A model generated the notes under the pieces. That model was not told the origin of the DNA. It did not search any database and saw nothing but the letters and a program-made list of their open reading frames with translations. From Georgenia satyanarayanai (lineage in GTDB: Bacteria; Actinomycetota; Actinomycetes; Actinomycetales; Actinomycetaceae), in NCBI RefSeq assembly GCF_009193135.1, contig NZ_VUKC01000001.1, positions 310,001 through 374,000 of the forward strand: a stretch of DNA of 64,000 bases, given 5' to 3'. Of the stretch, positions 1 through 10,633 are shown piece by piece. Each line of letters begins with the position of its first letter. The stretch's first letter is position 1. Made by a program: the position numbers and the translations under genes.

Positions 1-309
1 GAGGCGACCACCGGGACCGTCCAGGCCGACGAGGAGTCACGCGAGCAGACCCTCGTCGCCGACCTCGAGCACCTGGGGGACGAGGGGGAGGAGGTCCTCG
101 CCCTGCGGCACGCGGCGGACGAGCGTGAGGAGCGGGACGAGCGGATGGCCGTCGAGGCCCGCGCCCGGGACGCCTACTGGGGCGGCCTGGTGGGCCGGGT
201 GCGCGAGTGGAACCGCGGCCGGTTGCGGCGCCGCCACGCGAGCAAGGACGCCTACGCCCAGCGCGCCACGCGACGCCGCAAGGCCCGCGGCGAGACCCGC
301 CACCACTGA
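1..309 (+). CDS. C-terminal part of a small charged hypothetical protein
   Basis: The frame is open from the window edge to a TGA, giving 102 residues without a start, so the N-terminus lies outside. The protein is very rich in Glu, Asp and Arg. The first half is acidic (stretches such as DADEREERDER-like runs), and the last 40 residues are strongly basic (RGRLRRRHASK, TRRRKARGETRHH). No domain is recognisable; an alpha-helical, possibly nucleic-acid-binding or scaffold protein is only a guess. It converges on sdhB with a palindromic repeat in between. Confidence 0.6.
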   Translation, partial: EATTGTVQADEESREQTLVADLEHLGDEGEEVLALRHAADEREERDERMAVEARARDAYWGGLVGRVREWNRGRLRRRHASKDAYAQRATRRRKARGETRHH

Positions 310-313
310 CCCA

Positions 314-400
314 CCCCCCAAGAACGTCGCAGCTGGTCGGCTGGCCGACGCCCAGCGGCGCTGAGGCGTCAGGCAGTTGACCAACTGCGACGTTTGGGGG
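314..400. repeat. Palindromic intergenic element, copy 1
   Basis: An imperfect inverted repeat lies between two converging genes. The left arm is CGCAGCTGGTCGGCTG (328-343) and the right arm is CAGTTGACCAACTGCG (374-389), separated by 30 bases. C-rich and G-rich flanks (314-319 and 395-400) extend the pairing. A second copy with the same arm length and the same 30-base loop lies at 26088-26176. It could act as a two-way terminator for both flanking genes, or be a REP-like mobile element; the sequence does not decide. Confidence 0.7.
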
Positions 401-419
401 CGGGGGAGGGGGCGGCTGG

Positions 420-1159
420 CTAGGCGCCGTGACGCAGGGCGGTCCGCAGGTCGAAGTTGAGCTGGTTGATCGTGTCGAGCGGGATGCCCTTGGGGCACAC
501 GGACGCGCACTCACCGATGTTCGTGCAGCCGCCGAAGCCCTCGGCGTCCTGCTGGGCGACCATCGACACGACACGCCCGAGCCGCTCCGGCTGGCCCTGG
601 GGCAGCTTGCCGAGGTGGGTCACCTTGGCGGCGGTGAAGAGCATCGAGGAGCCGTTGGGGCAGGCCGCGACGCAGGCGCCGCAGCTGATGCACGCGGCCG
701 CCTCGAAGGCGGCGTCCGCGTCGGCCTTGGGCACCGGGGTCGCGTGGGCGTCCGGGGCCGCGCCGGTGTTGGCGGAGATGAAGCCGCCGGCCTGGATGAT
801 CCGGTCGAAGGCCGAGCGGTCGACGACGAGGTCCTTGATGACCGGGAACGGGTCCGCGCGCCACGGCTCGACGGTGATGGTGTCGCCGTCCTTGAACGAG
901 CGCATGTGGAGCTGGCAGACCGTCGTGACCTCCGGCCCGTGCGCGACGCCGTCGATCATGAGGCCGCACATGCCGCAGATGCCCTCGCGGCAGTCGTGGT
1001 CGAAGGCCACCGGCTCCTCACCCTGCCCGATGAGCTGCTCGTTGAGGACGTCGAGCATCTCGAGGAAGGACATGTCCTCGGAGACGTCGTCGAGCCGGTA
1101 GTCGACCATCCGGCCGCGGGTGGCGGCGTTGGCCTGGCGCCAGACCTTGAGGGTGATTC

Positions 1160-1163
<4 letters not shown>
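420..1163 (-). CDS. sdhB: Succinate dehydrogenase iron-sulfur subunit
   Basis: The 247-residue protein carries electrons from the flavin subunit to the membrane quinone site in complex II. Cys58, Cys63, Cys66 and Cys83 form the plant-type [2Fe-2S] site (CREGICGMC...C). [12 protein letters not shown] (Cys158, 161, 164, 168) and [12 protein letters not shown] (Cys213, 219, 223) supply the [4Fe-4S] and [3Fe-4S] ligands. The GTG start overlaps the sdhA stop in a GTGA arrangement, so translation is probably coupled. It is the last gene of sdhCAB. Length and motif spacing are normal for the family. Confidence 0.97.
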
Positions 1164-3133
<1,970 letters not shown>

Positions 3134-3154
3134 GTGAAGCACTACTCCGCGGGT

Positions 3155-3847
3155 CTAGACGAGCCCGAAGGCGATGGCGAGCGGCGGGACGAGGAAACCG
3201 ACGACGACGAGGACCGCGACGGCGAGCGCCGCCGCCTTGATCTTCGGCTGCCGGGTGCGGTTGGACCAGCCGAGGGTCTGCGCCGCGCTGAAGATGCCGT
3301 GGCGCAGGTGCATGCCGAGGGCGACCATCGCGACGACGTAGATGGCCACCAGCCACCACGTCTCGAAGGCGGCGACGAGGCGGTCGTAGGGGCTGTCGAA
3401 GGAGCCGCCGACCTCGATCGTCAGGGTCGTGAACTGCAGGATGTGGAAGACGATGAACAGGAGGAGGGCCACACCGCCCCACATCATCGTCCGCGAGGAC
3501 AGGCTCGAGGACACCGACCTCTTCATCACGTACTTCTGCGAGCGGGCGGCACGCTTGCGCCGGGTGAGGACCGTCGCGGACCACACGTGCAGCACGAGGC
3601 TGACGATGAGGCCCAGGCGCATGACCCACAGGAAGCCCGACTCCGGCAGCATCGGCTCGCCGAGCACCCGCAGGTGGTGGGCGTAGTCGTCGAAGGCCTG
3701 CTGGCCGGACAGCGCCTTGAGGTTGCCGTACATGTGGGCCAGCACGAAGAGCAGGAAGATGACGCCCGTGACGGCCATGACGAGCTTGAGGGCGACCGAC
3801 GTGCGGCGGGCCTTGACCTGCCGCGCTGCAGTATGAGTGGTGGACAC
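3155..3847 (-). CDS. sdhC: Succinate dehydrogenase cytochrome b558 subunit
   Basis: The 230-residue integral membrane anchor has about five hydrophobic segments, starting with ALKLVMAVTGVIFLLFVLAH. Several membrane-embedded His residues are candidate haem ligands. No separate sdhD is present, so this is the single-anchor, Bacillus-like type. It is first in the operon, 21 bases before sdhA. The GTG start at 3847 was chosen because a TACCAT -10 hexamer (3854-3859, minus strand) ends six bases upstream and no ribosome binding site is visible, as expected for a leaderless message. Confidence 0.92.
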   Translation of the reverse strand: MSTTHTAARQVKARRTSVALKLVMAVTGVIFLLFVLAHMYGNLKALSGQQAFDDYAHHLRVLGEPMLPESGFLWVMRLGLIVSLVLHVWSATVLTRRKRAARSQKYVMKRSVSSSLSSRTMMWGGVALLLFIVFHILQFTTLTIEVGGSFDSPYDRLVAAFETWWLVAIYVVAMVALGMHLRHGIFSAAQTLGWSNRTRQPKIKAAALAVAVLVVVGFLVPPLAIAFGLV

Positions 3848-3946
3848 ACGAGCATGGTATCCACGTCGTGGACATGGTCGGGACCATGGGCCCGGGTGAG
3901 CGGCGGGGGTGTCCACGGACGCGACGAGGCTGTCTAGGCTGCCGCC
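3848..3946. promoter_or_regulatory. Divergent sdhC / manC promoter region
   Basis: This 99-base gap holds a minus-strand TACCAT (3854-3859) six bases before the sdhC start and a plus-strand TAGGCT (3935-3940) six bases before the manC ATG. Both fit leaderless transcription starts. No convincing -35 box was identified. Confidence 0.5.
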
Positions 3947-5041
3947 ATGAGCCACAGCCAGATCCCCGGCTTCCACGCGGTCGTGCCCGCCGGCGGTGCC
4001 GGCACCCGGCTGTGGCCGCTCTCACGCCGGTCGCACCCGAAGTTCCTCCTCGACCTCACGGGCAGCGGGCGCACCCTCCTCCAGGGCACCTGGGACCGGC
4101 TCGCGCCGCTCGCGGACGGCGTCACGGTCGTCACGGGCGAGGCGCACGCGACCGCGGTGCGGGAGCAGCTGCCGGGGCTGGCGGACGGGGCGCTCCTCAC
4201 CGAGCCGTCCGGGCGGGACTCGATGGCCGCGATCGGGCTCGCGGCGGCCCTGCTGCGCGAGCGGCACGGCGACGTCGTCGTCGGTTCCTTCGCGGCCGAC
4301 CACGTCGTGCGCCGCCCGGCGGCCTTCGCCGCCGCCGTCCGGGAGGCCGTCGCGGCGGCCCGCGCCGGGTACGTCGTGACGATCGGGATCGAGGCCGACC
4401 ACCCCTCGACGGCCTTCGGCTACGTCGAGTCCGGGGCGCCGCTCGGCGTCGCCGGTGCACCGTCGGCCCTCCACGTCGCCTCCTTCGCCGAGAAGCCCGA
4501 CGCCGCGACGGCGGCCACCTACCTGGCCACCGGCCGGTACCGGTGGAACGCCGGCATGTTCGTCGTGCGCGCCGAGGTGCTGCTCGAGCACCTGCGCCGG
4601 CTGCAGCCCCCGCTGCACGACGGCCTCCTCACCATCGCCCGGGCCTGGGACGGGCCGGAGCGGGAGGAGGTCCTCCTGCGCGAGTGGCCACGGCTCACCC
4701 GCATCGCCATCGACCACGCGGTCGCGGAGCCGGCCGCCGCCGACGGCGGGGTCGCCGTCGTCCCCGCCGAGCTGGGGTGGGACGACGTCGGCGACTGGCG
4801 CTCCCTCGCGGCGCTGCTCCCCGTCGGCCCCGACGGCGTGCGGACGCTGGGCGGGGGACGGACGCTCGCCGCCGACAGCGCCGGCTCCGTCCTCGTCCCG
4901 GCCACGGACCGGCTCGTCGCGGTGCTGGGGCTGCCCGGCGCCGTCGTCGTCGACACGCCCGACGCGCTGCTCGTGACGACGACCGACCACGCCCAGCGTC
5001 TCAAGGAGGTCGTCGACCTCCTGCCCGACGCGCTCCGCTGA
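3947..5041 (+). CDS. manC: Mannose-1-phosphate guanylyltransferase
   Basis: The 364-residue cytoplasmic enzyme makes GDP-mannose from mannose-1-phosphate and GTP for glycan and glycolipid synthesis. The nucleotidyltransferase signature GGAGTRLWPLSRRSHPKF (residues 16-33) is intact. FAADHVV, FVEKP-like FAEKPD, and WNAGMFV follow in the usual order. The length fits the short, single-domain form without the isomerase domain. It has its own promoter facing away from sdhC and is followed 20 bases later by an unrelated peptidase-like gene with its own -10 hexamer. Confidence 0.93.
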   Translation: MSHSQIPGFHAVVPAGGAGTRLWPLSRRSHPKFLLDLTGSGRTLLQGTWDRLAPLADGVTVVTGEAHATAVREQLPGLADGALLTEPSGRDSMAAIGLAAALLRERHGDVVVGSFAADHVVRRPAAFAAAVREAVAAARAGYVVTIGIEADHPSTAFGYVESGAPLGVAGAPSALHVASFAEKPDAATAATYLATGRYRWNAGMFVVRAEVLLEHLRRLQPPLHDGLLTIARAWDGPEREEVLLREWPRLTRIAIDHAVAEPAAADGGVAVVPAELGWDDVGDWRSLAALLPVGPDGVRTLGGGRTLAADSAGSVLVPATDRLVAVLGLPGAVVVDTPDALLVTTTDHAQRLKEVVDLLPDALR

Positions 5042-5061
5042 GGCGCGCTAGGGTCGCTGGG

Positions 5062-6348
5062 GTGAAGGACGCCCCCCAGCCCGACCGCATCGTCCAGCTC
5101 GCCGCCGGGCTCGAGGAGGAGCTGGTCGCGATCCGTCGTCAGATCCACGCCAACCCCGAGCTGGGGTGGATGGAGCAGGAGACCACCACCCTGCTGTTCG
5201 ACCGGCTCACCGCCGCGGGCCTGTCCCCCCGCCGCACCAGGGGCAGCGGCCTGGTCTGCGACATCGGCCCCGACCCGCGCGAGCGCGGGCGCCGGCGGAT
5301 CGGCCTGCGCGGTGACATCGACGCGCTGCCCGTGCCCGAGACCACCGGGCTGCCCTTCCGCTCCCGCCGCCAGGGCGTGTCCCACGCCTGCGGGCACGAC
5401 GTCCACGCCAGCGCCGTCCTCGGTGCCGGCCTCATCCTCGCCCGCCTCGAGGAGGAGGGGCAGCTGCCCGTCGGGGTGCGGCTCATCCTCCAGCCCGCGG
5501 AGGAGGTCCAGCCGAGCGGCGCCAAGGAGCTCATCGACCAGGGCGTCCTCGACGGCGTCGAGCAGATCTACGCCCTCCACTGCGCGCCGAAGATCGACTT
5601 CGGCCGCATCGGCTCGCGCATCGGCCCGATCACCGCGGCCTCGGACAACGTCACCATCACCGTGCGCTCCAGCGGCGGGCACACCTCACGGCCCCACCTC
5701 ACCGGCGACGTCGTCTACGCCCTGGGCCACATCATCACCCAGCTGCCCGCCGTGCTCGACCGGCGCATGGACCCCCGCTCGGGGGCCAACCTCACCTGGG
5801 GCGCGGTCAACGCGGGCCGGGCGCCCAACACCATCCCCTCGGTCGGCACCGTCACCGGGACGCTGCGCTCGCTGGACGTCGAGACCTGGGAGCGGGCCGG
5901 GAAGCTCGTCGACGACGTCGTCGCGAACCTCCTGTCCCCGCTCGGCGTCGAGGTCGAGCTCAAGCACCAGCGCGGCATGCCGCCCGTCGTCAACGACGAG
6001 CAGTGCGTGCGGCTGCTCGACGGCGCCACGCGGGAGGTCGTCGGGGACGACGCCGTCGTGCTCACCGAGCAGTCGCTCGGCGGGGAGGACTTCTCCTGGT
6101 ACCTCTCGCGGGTGCCCGGCGCCATGGTGCGCCTGGGGACCCGCACACCGGGCGGGCCCGCCCACGACCTCCACCAGGGGGACCTCGTCGTGGACGAGCG
6201 GGCGATCGGCCTCGGGGCCCGGGTGCTGGCCCGCACGGCGCAGCGTGCCGGGTACGAGCCGCGGGTCGCCGCGCAGCCACGGCCCGGCTCCCGCGGTGGG
6301 GCGCCCGTGCTGTCCGGGCGCGGGCCCGCGTCCGGACGCGCGCGATAG
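5062..6348 (+). CDS. M20-family amidohydrolase / metallopeptidase
   Basis: The 428-residue zinc hydrolase belongs to the family that cleaves N-acyl amino acids and related amides. CGHDVHAS (from Cys110), the PAEE motif at 146-149 and His173 match the metal and catalytic positions. GDIDALPVPE precedes them. A dimerisation insert follows in the middle third, and a late conserved LGGEDFSWYL supplies the final ligand region. The substrate cannot be read from sequence; hippurate- or IAA-amino-acid-hydrolase-like enzymes are the nearest class. The GTG start follows a TAGGGT hexamer (5049-5054) by seven bases, so it is probably transcribed separately from manC. The last 35 residues are Pro/Gly/Arg-rich and unlike the core. 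Confidence 0.88.
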   Translation: MKDAPQPDRIVQLAAGLEEELVAIRRQIHANPELGWMEQETTTLLFDRLTAAGLSPRRTRGSGLVCDIGPDPRERGRRRIGLRGDIDALPVPETTGLPFRSRRQGVSHACGHDVHASAVLGAGLILARLEEEGQLPVGVRLILQPAEEVQPSGAKELIDQGVLDGVEQIYALHCAPKIDFGRIGSRIGPITAASDNVTITVRSSGGHTSRPHLTGDVVYALGHIITQLPAVLDRRMDPRSGANLTWGAVNAGRAPNTIPSVGTVTGTLRSLDVETWERAGKLVDDVVANLLSPLGVEVELKHQRGMPPVVNDEQCVRLLDGATREVVGDDAVVLTEQSLGGEDFSWYLSRVPGAMVRLGTRTPGGPAHDLHQGDLVVDERAIGLGARVLARTAQRAGYEPRVAAQPRPGSRGGAPVLSGRGPASGRAR

Positions 6349-6503
6349 CAACGTTTGTGTAACAGAACATAGACAAATCTCACCATGCGGCCAATCGCGC
6401 GGGTGTGGAGGCTTACAGTCGGCCGTACGCAGCCGATAGGTCGCGGTGAACGCCTCCATCGTTCCGCCGGCCACCGGCCTTCAACCATCCCCAGGAGACA
6501 AGC
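6349..6503 (+). promoter_or_regulatory. Leader and promoter region of the nucleoside transporter operon
   Basis: This 155-base gap begins with an unusually AT-rich stretch for this genome (6350-6385). A possible promoter is TTACAG (6413-6418) with GATAGG (6435-6440). A ribosome binding site CAGGAGA lies just before the GTG of the lipoprotein gene. The long leader could hold control of nucleoside uptake, but no riboswitch fold was recognised. Confidence 0.35.
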
Positions 6504-7631
6504 GTGAAGAAGACGATCTACGCGACCGCTCTCGCGGCCGTCGCCACGCTGGCACTCGCGGCGTGCGGTGACGCGCCGGAGGACGACAGCACCGAGCCCG
6601 CCGGCGAGGCCACCAGCGCCGAGGAGACCACCGGCTCCGCCGAGGAGGTCGACTACCTCGCCTGCCTCATCTCCGACCAGGGCGGCTGGGAGGACCAGTC
6701 CTTCAACCAGTCGGCCATGGAGGGCGGCATGCGCGCCCAGGAGGAGCTCGGGATCCAGCTCAACGACGCCGAGTCCCAGTCCGACGCCGACTTCGGCCCG
6801 AACGTCGACTCCATGGTCCAGCAGGGCTGCGACATGACCATCGGTGTCGGCTTCCTCCTCGAGGACCCGATCCAGGCGGCCGCCGAGGCCAACACCGACG
6901 TCTCCTTCGGCCTCGTCGACGCGACCTTCTCCAACCCGGGCGAGGGCGCCGACGCGCCCCCGGTGCCGGTCGAGCTCGACAACGCCGCTCCGATCATCTT
7001 CAACACGGCCGAGGCCGCCTACCTCGCGGGCTACGTCGCCGCGGGCATGAGCGAGACCGGCACGGTCGCGACCTTCGGTGGCCTGCCGATCCCGTCCGTC
7101 AACATCTTCATGGACGGCTTCGTCGACGGCGTCGCCAAGTACAACGAGGACAACGGCGGCGACGTCCAGGTCCTCGGCTGGGACAAGGAGGCGCAGGACG
7201 GCACCTTCTCCGGCGGCTTCGAGGACCAGGGCCAGGGCCAGGCGCTGACCGAGCAGTTCATCGCCCAGGGCGCCGACGTCATCATGCCGGTCGCCGGCCC
7301 CGTCGGCCTCGGTGCGGCCGCCGCCGCCGAGAGCGCGGGCAACGTCTGGGTCGTCGGTGTCGACTCCGACTGGACCGCCTCCACCGACTACGCCGACATC
7401 GTCCTGGCGTCCGTCGTCAAGGAGATCGGCGCTGGTGTCTTCGAGACGATCAAGGCCGACCTCGAGGGCAGCTTCTCCGGCGAGCCCTACATCGGTGACC
7501 TCGCCAACGGCGGTGTCAGCCTCGCCACCGGCAGCGCCGACATCCCGCAGGAGCTCCTCGACCAGGTCGAGGCGCTCCAGGAGCAGATCATCTCGGGCGA
7601 GCTCGCCGTCGAGACCGTCAACGCTCCCTGA
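6504..7631 (+). CDS. BMP-family substrate-binding lipoprotein (nucleoside ABC transporter)
   Basis: The 375-residue protein has a signal peptide ending in the lipobox LAAC, so Cys21 should be lipidated and anchor it outside the membrane. An acidic Ser/Thr linker (EDDSTEPAGEATSAEETT) precedes the ligand-binding fold. The family is the BmpA/PnrA (Med) group, which binds purine or pyrimidine nucleosides. Segments such as SDQGGWEDQSFNQSAMEG, FGGLPIPSVNIFMDGFVDG and GVDSDWTAS are typical. A CAGGAGA site precedes the GTG start. The next genes encode the matching ATPase and permeases. A strong hairpin right after it would let it be made in excess over them. Confidence 0.93.
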   Translation: MKKTIYATALAAVATLALAACGDAPEDDSTEPAGEATSAEETTGSAEEVDYLACLISDQGGWEDQSFNQSAMEGGMRAQEELGIQLNDAESQSDADFGPNVDSMVQQGCDMTIGVGFLLEDPIQAAAEANTDVSFGLVDATFSNPGEGADAPPVPVELDNAAPIIFNTAEAAYLAGYVAAGMSETGTVATFGGLPIPSVNIFMDGFVDGVAKYNEDNGGDVQVLGWDKEAQDGTFSGGFEDQGQGQALTEQFIAQGADVIMPVAGPVGLGAAAAAESAGNVWVVGVDSDWTASTDYADIVLASVVKEIGAGVFETIKADLEGSFSGEPYIGDLANGGVSLATGSADIPQELLDQVEALQEQIISGELAVETVNAP

Positions 7632-7644
7632 CCCACCACGCACA

Positions 7645-7679
7645 GTGACGGCCCGGCCGGCCCGTGGCCGGGCCGTCAC
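7645..7679 (+). terminator. Perfect 14-bp hairpin after the lipoprotein gene
   Basis: GTGACGGCCCGGCC (7645-7658) pairs exactly with GGCCGGGCCGTCAC (7666-7679) around a seven-base loop. No T-run follows, as is usual in high-GC actinobacteria. Its place between binding protein and ATPase suggests partial termination or 3'-end protection of the upstream message. Confidence 0.75.
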
Positions 7680-7754
7680 CGTTCGCCCTCCACGGACGCC
7701 GCAGCGTCCACCCCTCCGGCCGCGTCGCCGTGGCCCTCTAGCGATGGAGCGGAT

Positions 7755-9332
7755 GTGAAGCTCGAGCTTCGCGGCATCACCAAGCGCTTCGGCCCCCTGG
7801 TCGCCAACGACCACATCGACCTCGTCGTGGAGCCCGGGGAGATCCACGCGCTGCTCGGTGAGAACGGGGCCGGCAAGAGCACGCTGATGAACGTGCTCTA
7901 CGGCCTGTACGACCCCGACGAGGGACAGATCCTCCTCGACGGCGAGCCCGTGACCTTCGCCGGGCCCGGCGACGCCGTCGCCGCCGGCATCGGCATGGTC
8001 CACCAGCACTTCATGCTCGTCCCGGTCTTCACCGTCGCCGAGTCGGTGGCCCTCGGCTACGAGCCGACCGGCCCGCTCGGCATCATCAGCCAGCGTGAGG
8101 CGCGCACGCGCGTCAAGGAGATCTCCGACCGCTTCGGCTTCGACGTCGACCCCGACGCCGTCATCGAGGACCTGCCCGTCGGCGTGCAGCAGCGCGTGGA
8201 GATCATCAAGGCCCTGTCGCGGGACGCGAAGGTGCTCATCCTCGACGAGCCGACCGCGGTGCTCACCCCGCAGGAGACCGACGAGCTCATCGCGATCATG
8301 CGCCAGCTCAAGGCCGAGGGCACCTCGATCGTCTTCATCACGCACAAGCTGCGCGAGGTCCGCGCGATCGCCGACTCCATCACCGTCATCCGCCGCGGCA
8401 CGGTCGTCGGCGAGGCGAGCCCCACGAGCTCGGAGACCGAGCTCGCCTCCCTCATGGTCGGGCGCTCGGTGAGCATGGCCGTCGACAAGGGCCACGCCGC
8501 GCCGGGGGAGGAGTCCTTCGTCGTCACCGACCTCTCGGTGCTCGACACCAAGGGCCACGTCGCCGTCGACCGCCTCGACCTCACCGTCCGGCACGGGGAG
8601 ATCGTCGTCGTCGCCGGTGTCCAGGGCAACGGCCAGACCGAGCTCACCGAGACGATCCTCGGCCTCGTCGAGCCGGTCTCCGGCTCGATCGTCCTGGACG
8701 GCAAGGAGCTCGTCGGCACCACGGTCAAGCAGCGGCTGCGGGCCGGCATCGGCTTCGTCCCCGAGGACCGCTCCACCGGTGGGGTCATCGCCGGCTTCAC
8801 CGTGGCCGAGAACTTCATCCTCGACCTGTACGACACCCAGCCCTTCGCCGCGCTCGGCAGCCTCAGGCCGGGCGTCGTCGAGGAGAACGCCCACAGGCGC
8901 GCCGAGCAGTTCGACGTGCGCCTCACCTCGGTGCACGACCCCATCTCCACGCTCTCGGGCGGCAACCAGCAGAAGGTCGTCATCGCGCGGGAGATGTCCC
9001 GCCCGCTGCGCCTGCTCGTCGCCTCCCAGCCCACCCGCGGCGTCGACGTCGGGTCGATCGAGTTCATCCACAAGGAGATCGTCGCCGAGCGGGACAAGGG
9101 CACCCCGGTGCTCATCGTCTCGACCGAGCTCGACGAGGTCATGGCCCTGGCCGACCGCATCGCCGTCATGTACCGCGGGCGCGTCGTCGGGGTCGTCCCG
9201 GGGGACACCGACCGCGACGTCCTCGGCCTCATGATGGCCGGCGTCCCCTACGAGGAGGCGCGGTCCCAGGCCGCCCAGCACCGCACCGCGATGTCCGCGG
9301 CGGACGACATGAGTGAGGAGACCGCGCCGTGA
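7755..9332 (+). CDS. Nucleoside ABC transporter ATP-binding protein (two ATPase domains)
   Basis: The 525-residue protein carries two ABC domains in tandem, as in the sugar and nucleoside importers of the RbsA/NupO type. Domain 1 has Walker A GENGAGKST, a signature region VGVQQRVEIIKAL and Walker B LILDEPTAVL. Domain 2 has a degenerate Walker A (GVQGNGQTE), the signature LSGGNQQKVVIAREM, and ASQPTRGVD in place of Walker B. The degenerate second site is normal for this family. The GTG start lies 75 bases after the hairpin. Its stop overlaps the next start (GTGA), showing coupled translation. Confidence 0.94.
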   Translation: MKLELRGITKRFGPLVANDHIDLVVEPGEIHALLGENGAGKSTLMNVLYGLYDPDEGQILLDGEPVTFAGPGDAVAAGIGMVHQHFMLVPVFTVAESVALGYEPTGPLGIISQREARTRVKEISDRFGFDVDPDAVIEDLPVGVQQRVEIIKALSRDAKVLILDEPTAVLTPQETDELIAIMRQLKAEGTSIVFITHKLREVRAIADSITVIRRGTVVGEASPTSSETELASLMVGRSVSMAVDKGHAAPGEESFVVTDLSVLDTKGHVAVDRLDLTVRHGEIVVVAGVQGNGQTELTETILGLVEPVSGSIVLDGKELVGTTVKQRLRAGIGFVPEDRSTGGVIAGFTVAENFILDLYDTQPFAALGSLRPGVVEENAHRRAEQFDVRLTSVHDPISTLSGGNQQKVVIAREMSRPLRLLVASQPTRGVDVGSIEFIHKEIVAERDKGTPVLIVSTELDEVMALADRIAVMYRGRVVGVVPGDTDRDVLGLMMAGVPYEEARSQAAQHRTAMSAADDMSEETAP

Positions 9333-10633
9333 GCGAGGAGGAGACCCGGCGCCCCGCCGAGCACCCCGGGGACGTCGTCGCCCAGGCGGAGGAGTCCCCC
9401 GCCTCGGCGAAGCAGGTCCCGGAGGAGCAGCCCCGCACGCGGACCGCGCAGTTCGTCCGGGACATCCTCTCGGGCGGCTGGCTCGTCACCGTCCTGGCGA
9501 TCGTCGTCGCGCTCGTGCTCAGCGGCGTCCTCATCGCCGCCGCCGACGCCCGCGTCCAGGAGACCGCCGGCTACCTCTTCGCGCGCCCGATGGACTTCGT
9601 CGGCGCCGTATGGGACGCCGTCTCCCAGGCCTACGCCGCCCTGTTCCGCGGCTCGATCTTCGACTACCGGGCCGAGACCTTCACCCGCGCGATCCGGCCG
9701 CTGACGGAGACGCTCGTCTTCTCCGTCCCGCTGATCTTCACCGGCCTGGGCATCGCCATCGCCTTCCGTGCCGGGATGTTCAACATCGGCGGCCAGGGCC
9801 AGATCATCGTGGGTGCCATCCTCGGCGGCTACGTCGGCTTCTCCCTCGACCTGCCGGTCGTCCTTCACCTCATCCTCGCCGTCCTCGGCGCGATCGTCGG
9901 TGGCGCCATCTGGGCGGGCATCGCGGGCGTGCTCAAGGCCCGGACGGGGGCCAACGAGGTGATCGTCACGATCATGCTCAACAACATCGCGGTGTACCTC
10001 ATCGGCTGGGTCCTCACCCAGCCCGCCTTCCAGCAGAGCGGGTCCGCGCTGCCCCGGTCGCCCAACGTCCGGGACACCGCGCTGTACCCGCTGCTCCTGG
10101 GGGAGGGCTTCCGCCTCCACCTCGGCTTCGTCCTCGTCATCCTCGTCACCGCCGCCGTGTGGTGGCTGGTGGAGCGCTCGACCTTCGGCTTCGAGCTGCG
10201 CGCCGTCGGTGCCAACGCCGAGGCCGCCCGCACCGCGGGCGTCTCGGTCGCCAAGGTGACGATCCTCGCCCTCGTCATCGCCGGTGGCCTCAGCGGCCTC
10301 GGCGGATCGGCGCAGGTGCTCGGCACCGAGCAGATCCTCACCGCGGGTGTCGCCGCGAGCTACGGCTTCGACGCGATCACCGTCGCCCTCCTGGGCCGGG
10401 CGACGCCGTGGGGCACCTTCGCCGCGGGCCTGCTCTTCGGCGCGCTCAAGGCCGGTGGCTTCCTCATGCAGTCCACCACCCAGACCCCGATCGACATCAT
10501 CCTCGTCGTCCAGTCGGTCATCGTGCTGCTCATCGCGGCCCCGCCACTCGTCCGGGCGATCTTCCGCCTGCCGGCACCGGACCGATCGCGCGGGAAGTCC
10601 ACCGTGCTCGCCGCCAAGGAGGCCTCGGCATGA
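9329..10633 (+). CDS. Nucleoside ABC transporter permease 1
   Basis: The 434-residue inner-membrane protein belongs to the BPD_transp_2 permeases that pair with BMP-type binding proteins. It begins with a long polar cytoplasmic tail (about 45 residues, rich in Glu, Pro and Arg). About nine hydrophobic helices follow. Typical segments are FNIGGQGQIIVGAI, GANEVIVTIMLNNIAVYL and SYGFDAITVALLGR. The GTG start overlaps the ATPase stop, and its own stop overlaps the next ATG. It should form the channel together with permease 2. Confidence 0.92.
   Translation: MSEEETRRPAEHPGDVVAQAEESPASAKQVPEEQPRTRTAQFVRDILSGGWLVTVLAIVVALVLSGVLIAAADARVQETAGYLFARPMDFVGAVWDAVSQAYAALFRGSIFDYRAETFTRAIRPLTETLVFSVPLIFTGLGIAIAFRAGMFNIGGQGQIIVGAILGGYVGFSLDLPVVLHLILAVLGAIVGGAIWAGIAGVLKARTGANEVIVTIMLNNIAVYLIGWVLTQPAFQQSGSALPRSPNVRDTALYPLLLGEGFRLHLGFVLVILVTAAVWWLVERSTFGFELRAVGANAEAARTAGVSVAKVTILALVIAGGLSGLGGSAQVLGTEQILTAGVAASYGFDAITVALLGRATPWGTFAAGLLFGALKAGGFLMQSTTQTPIDIILVVQSVIVLLIAAPPLVRAIFRLPAPDRSRGKSTVLAAKEASA

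Noticed and set aside
3134-3142. GTG nine bases upstream as the sdhA start
   Set aside because: GGAG lies only two bases before it, too close; the ATG has workable spacing.
5715-9281. Open minus-strand frame of 1188 codons across the transporter genes
   Set aside because: It runs opposite clearly functional genes, has low-complexity Asp/Gly/Arg/Ala composition and no domain. In DNA this rich in G and C such shadow frames are expected.
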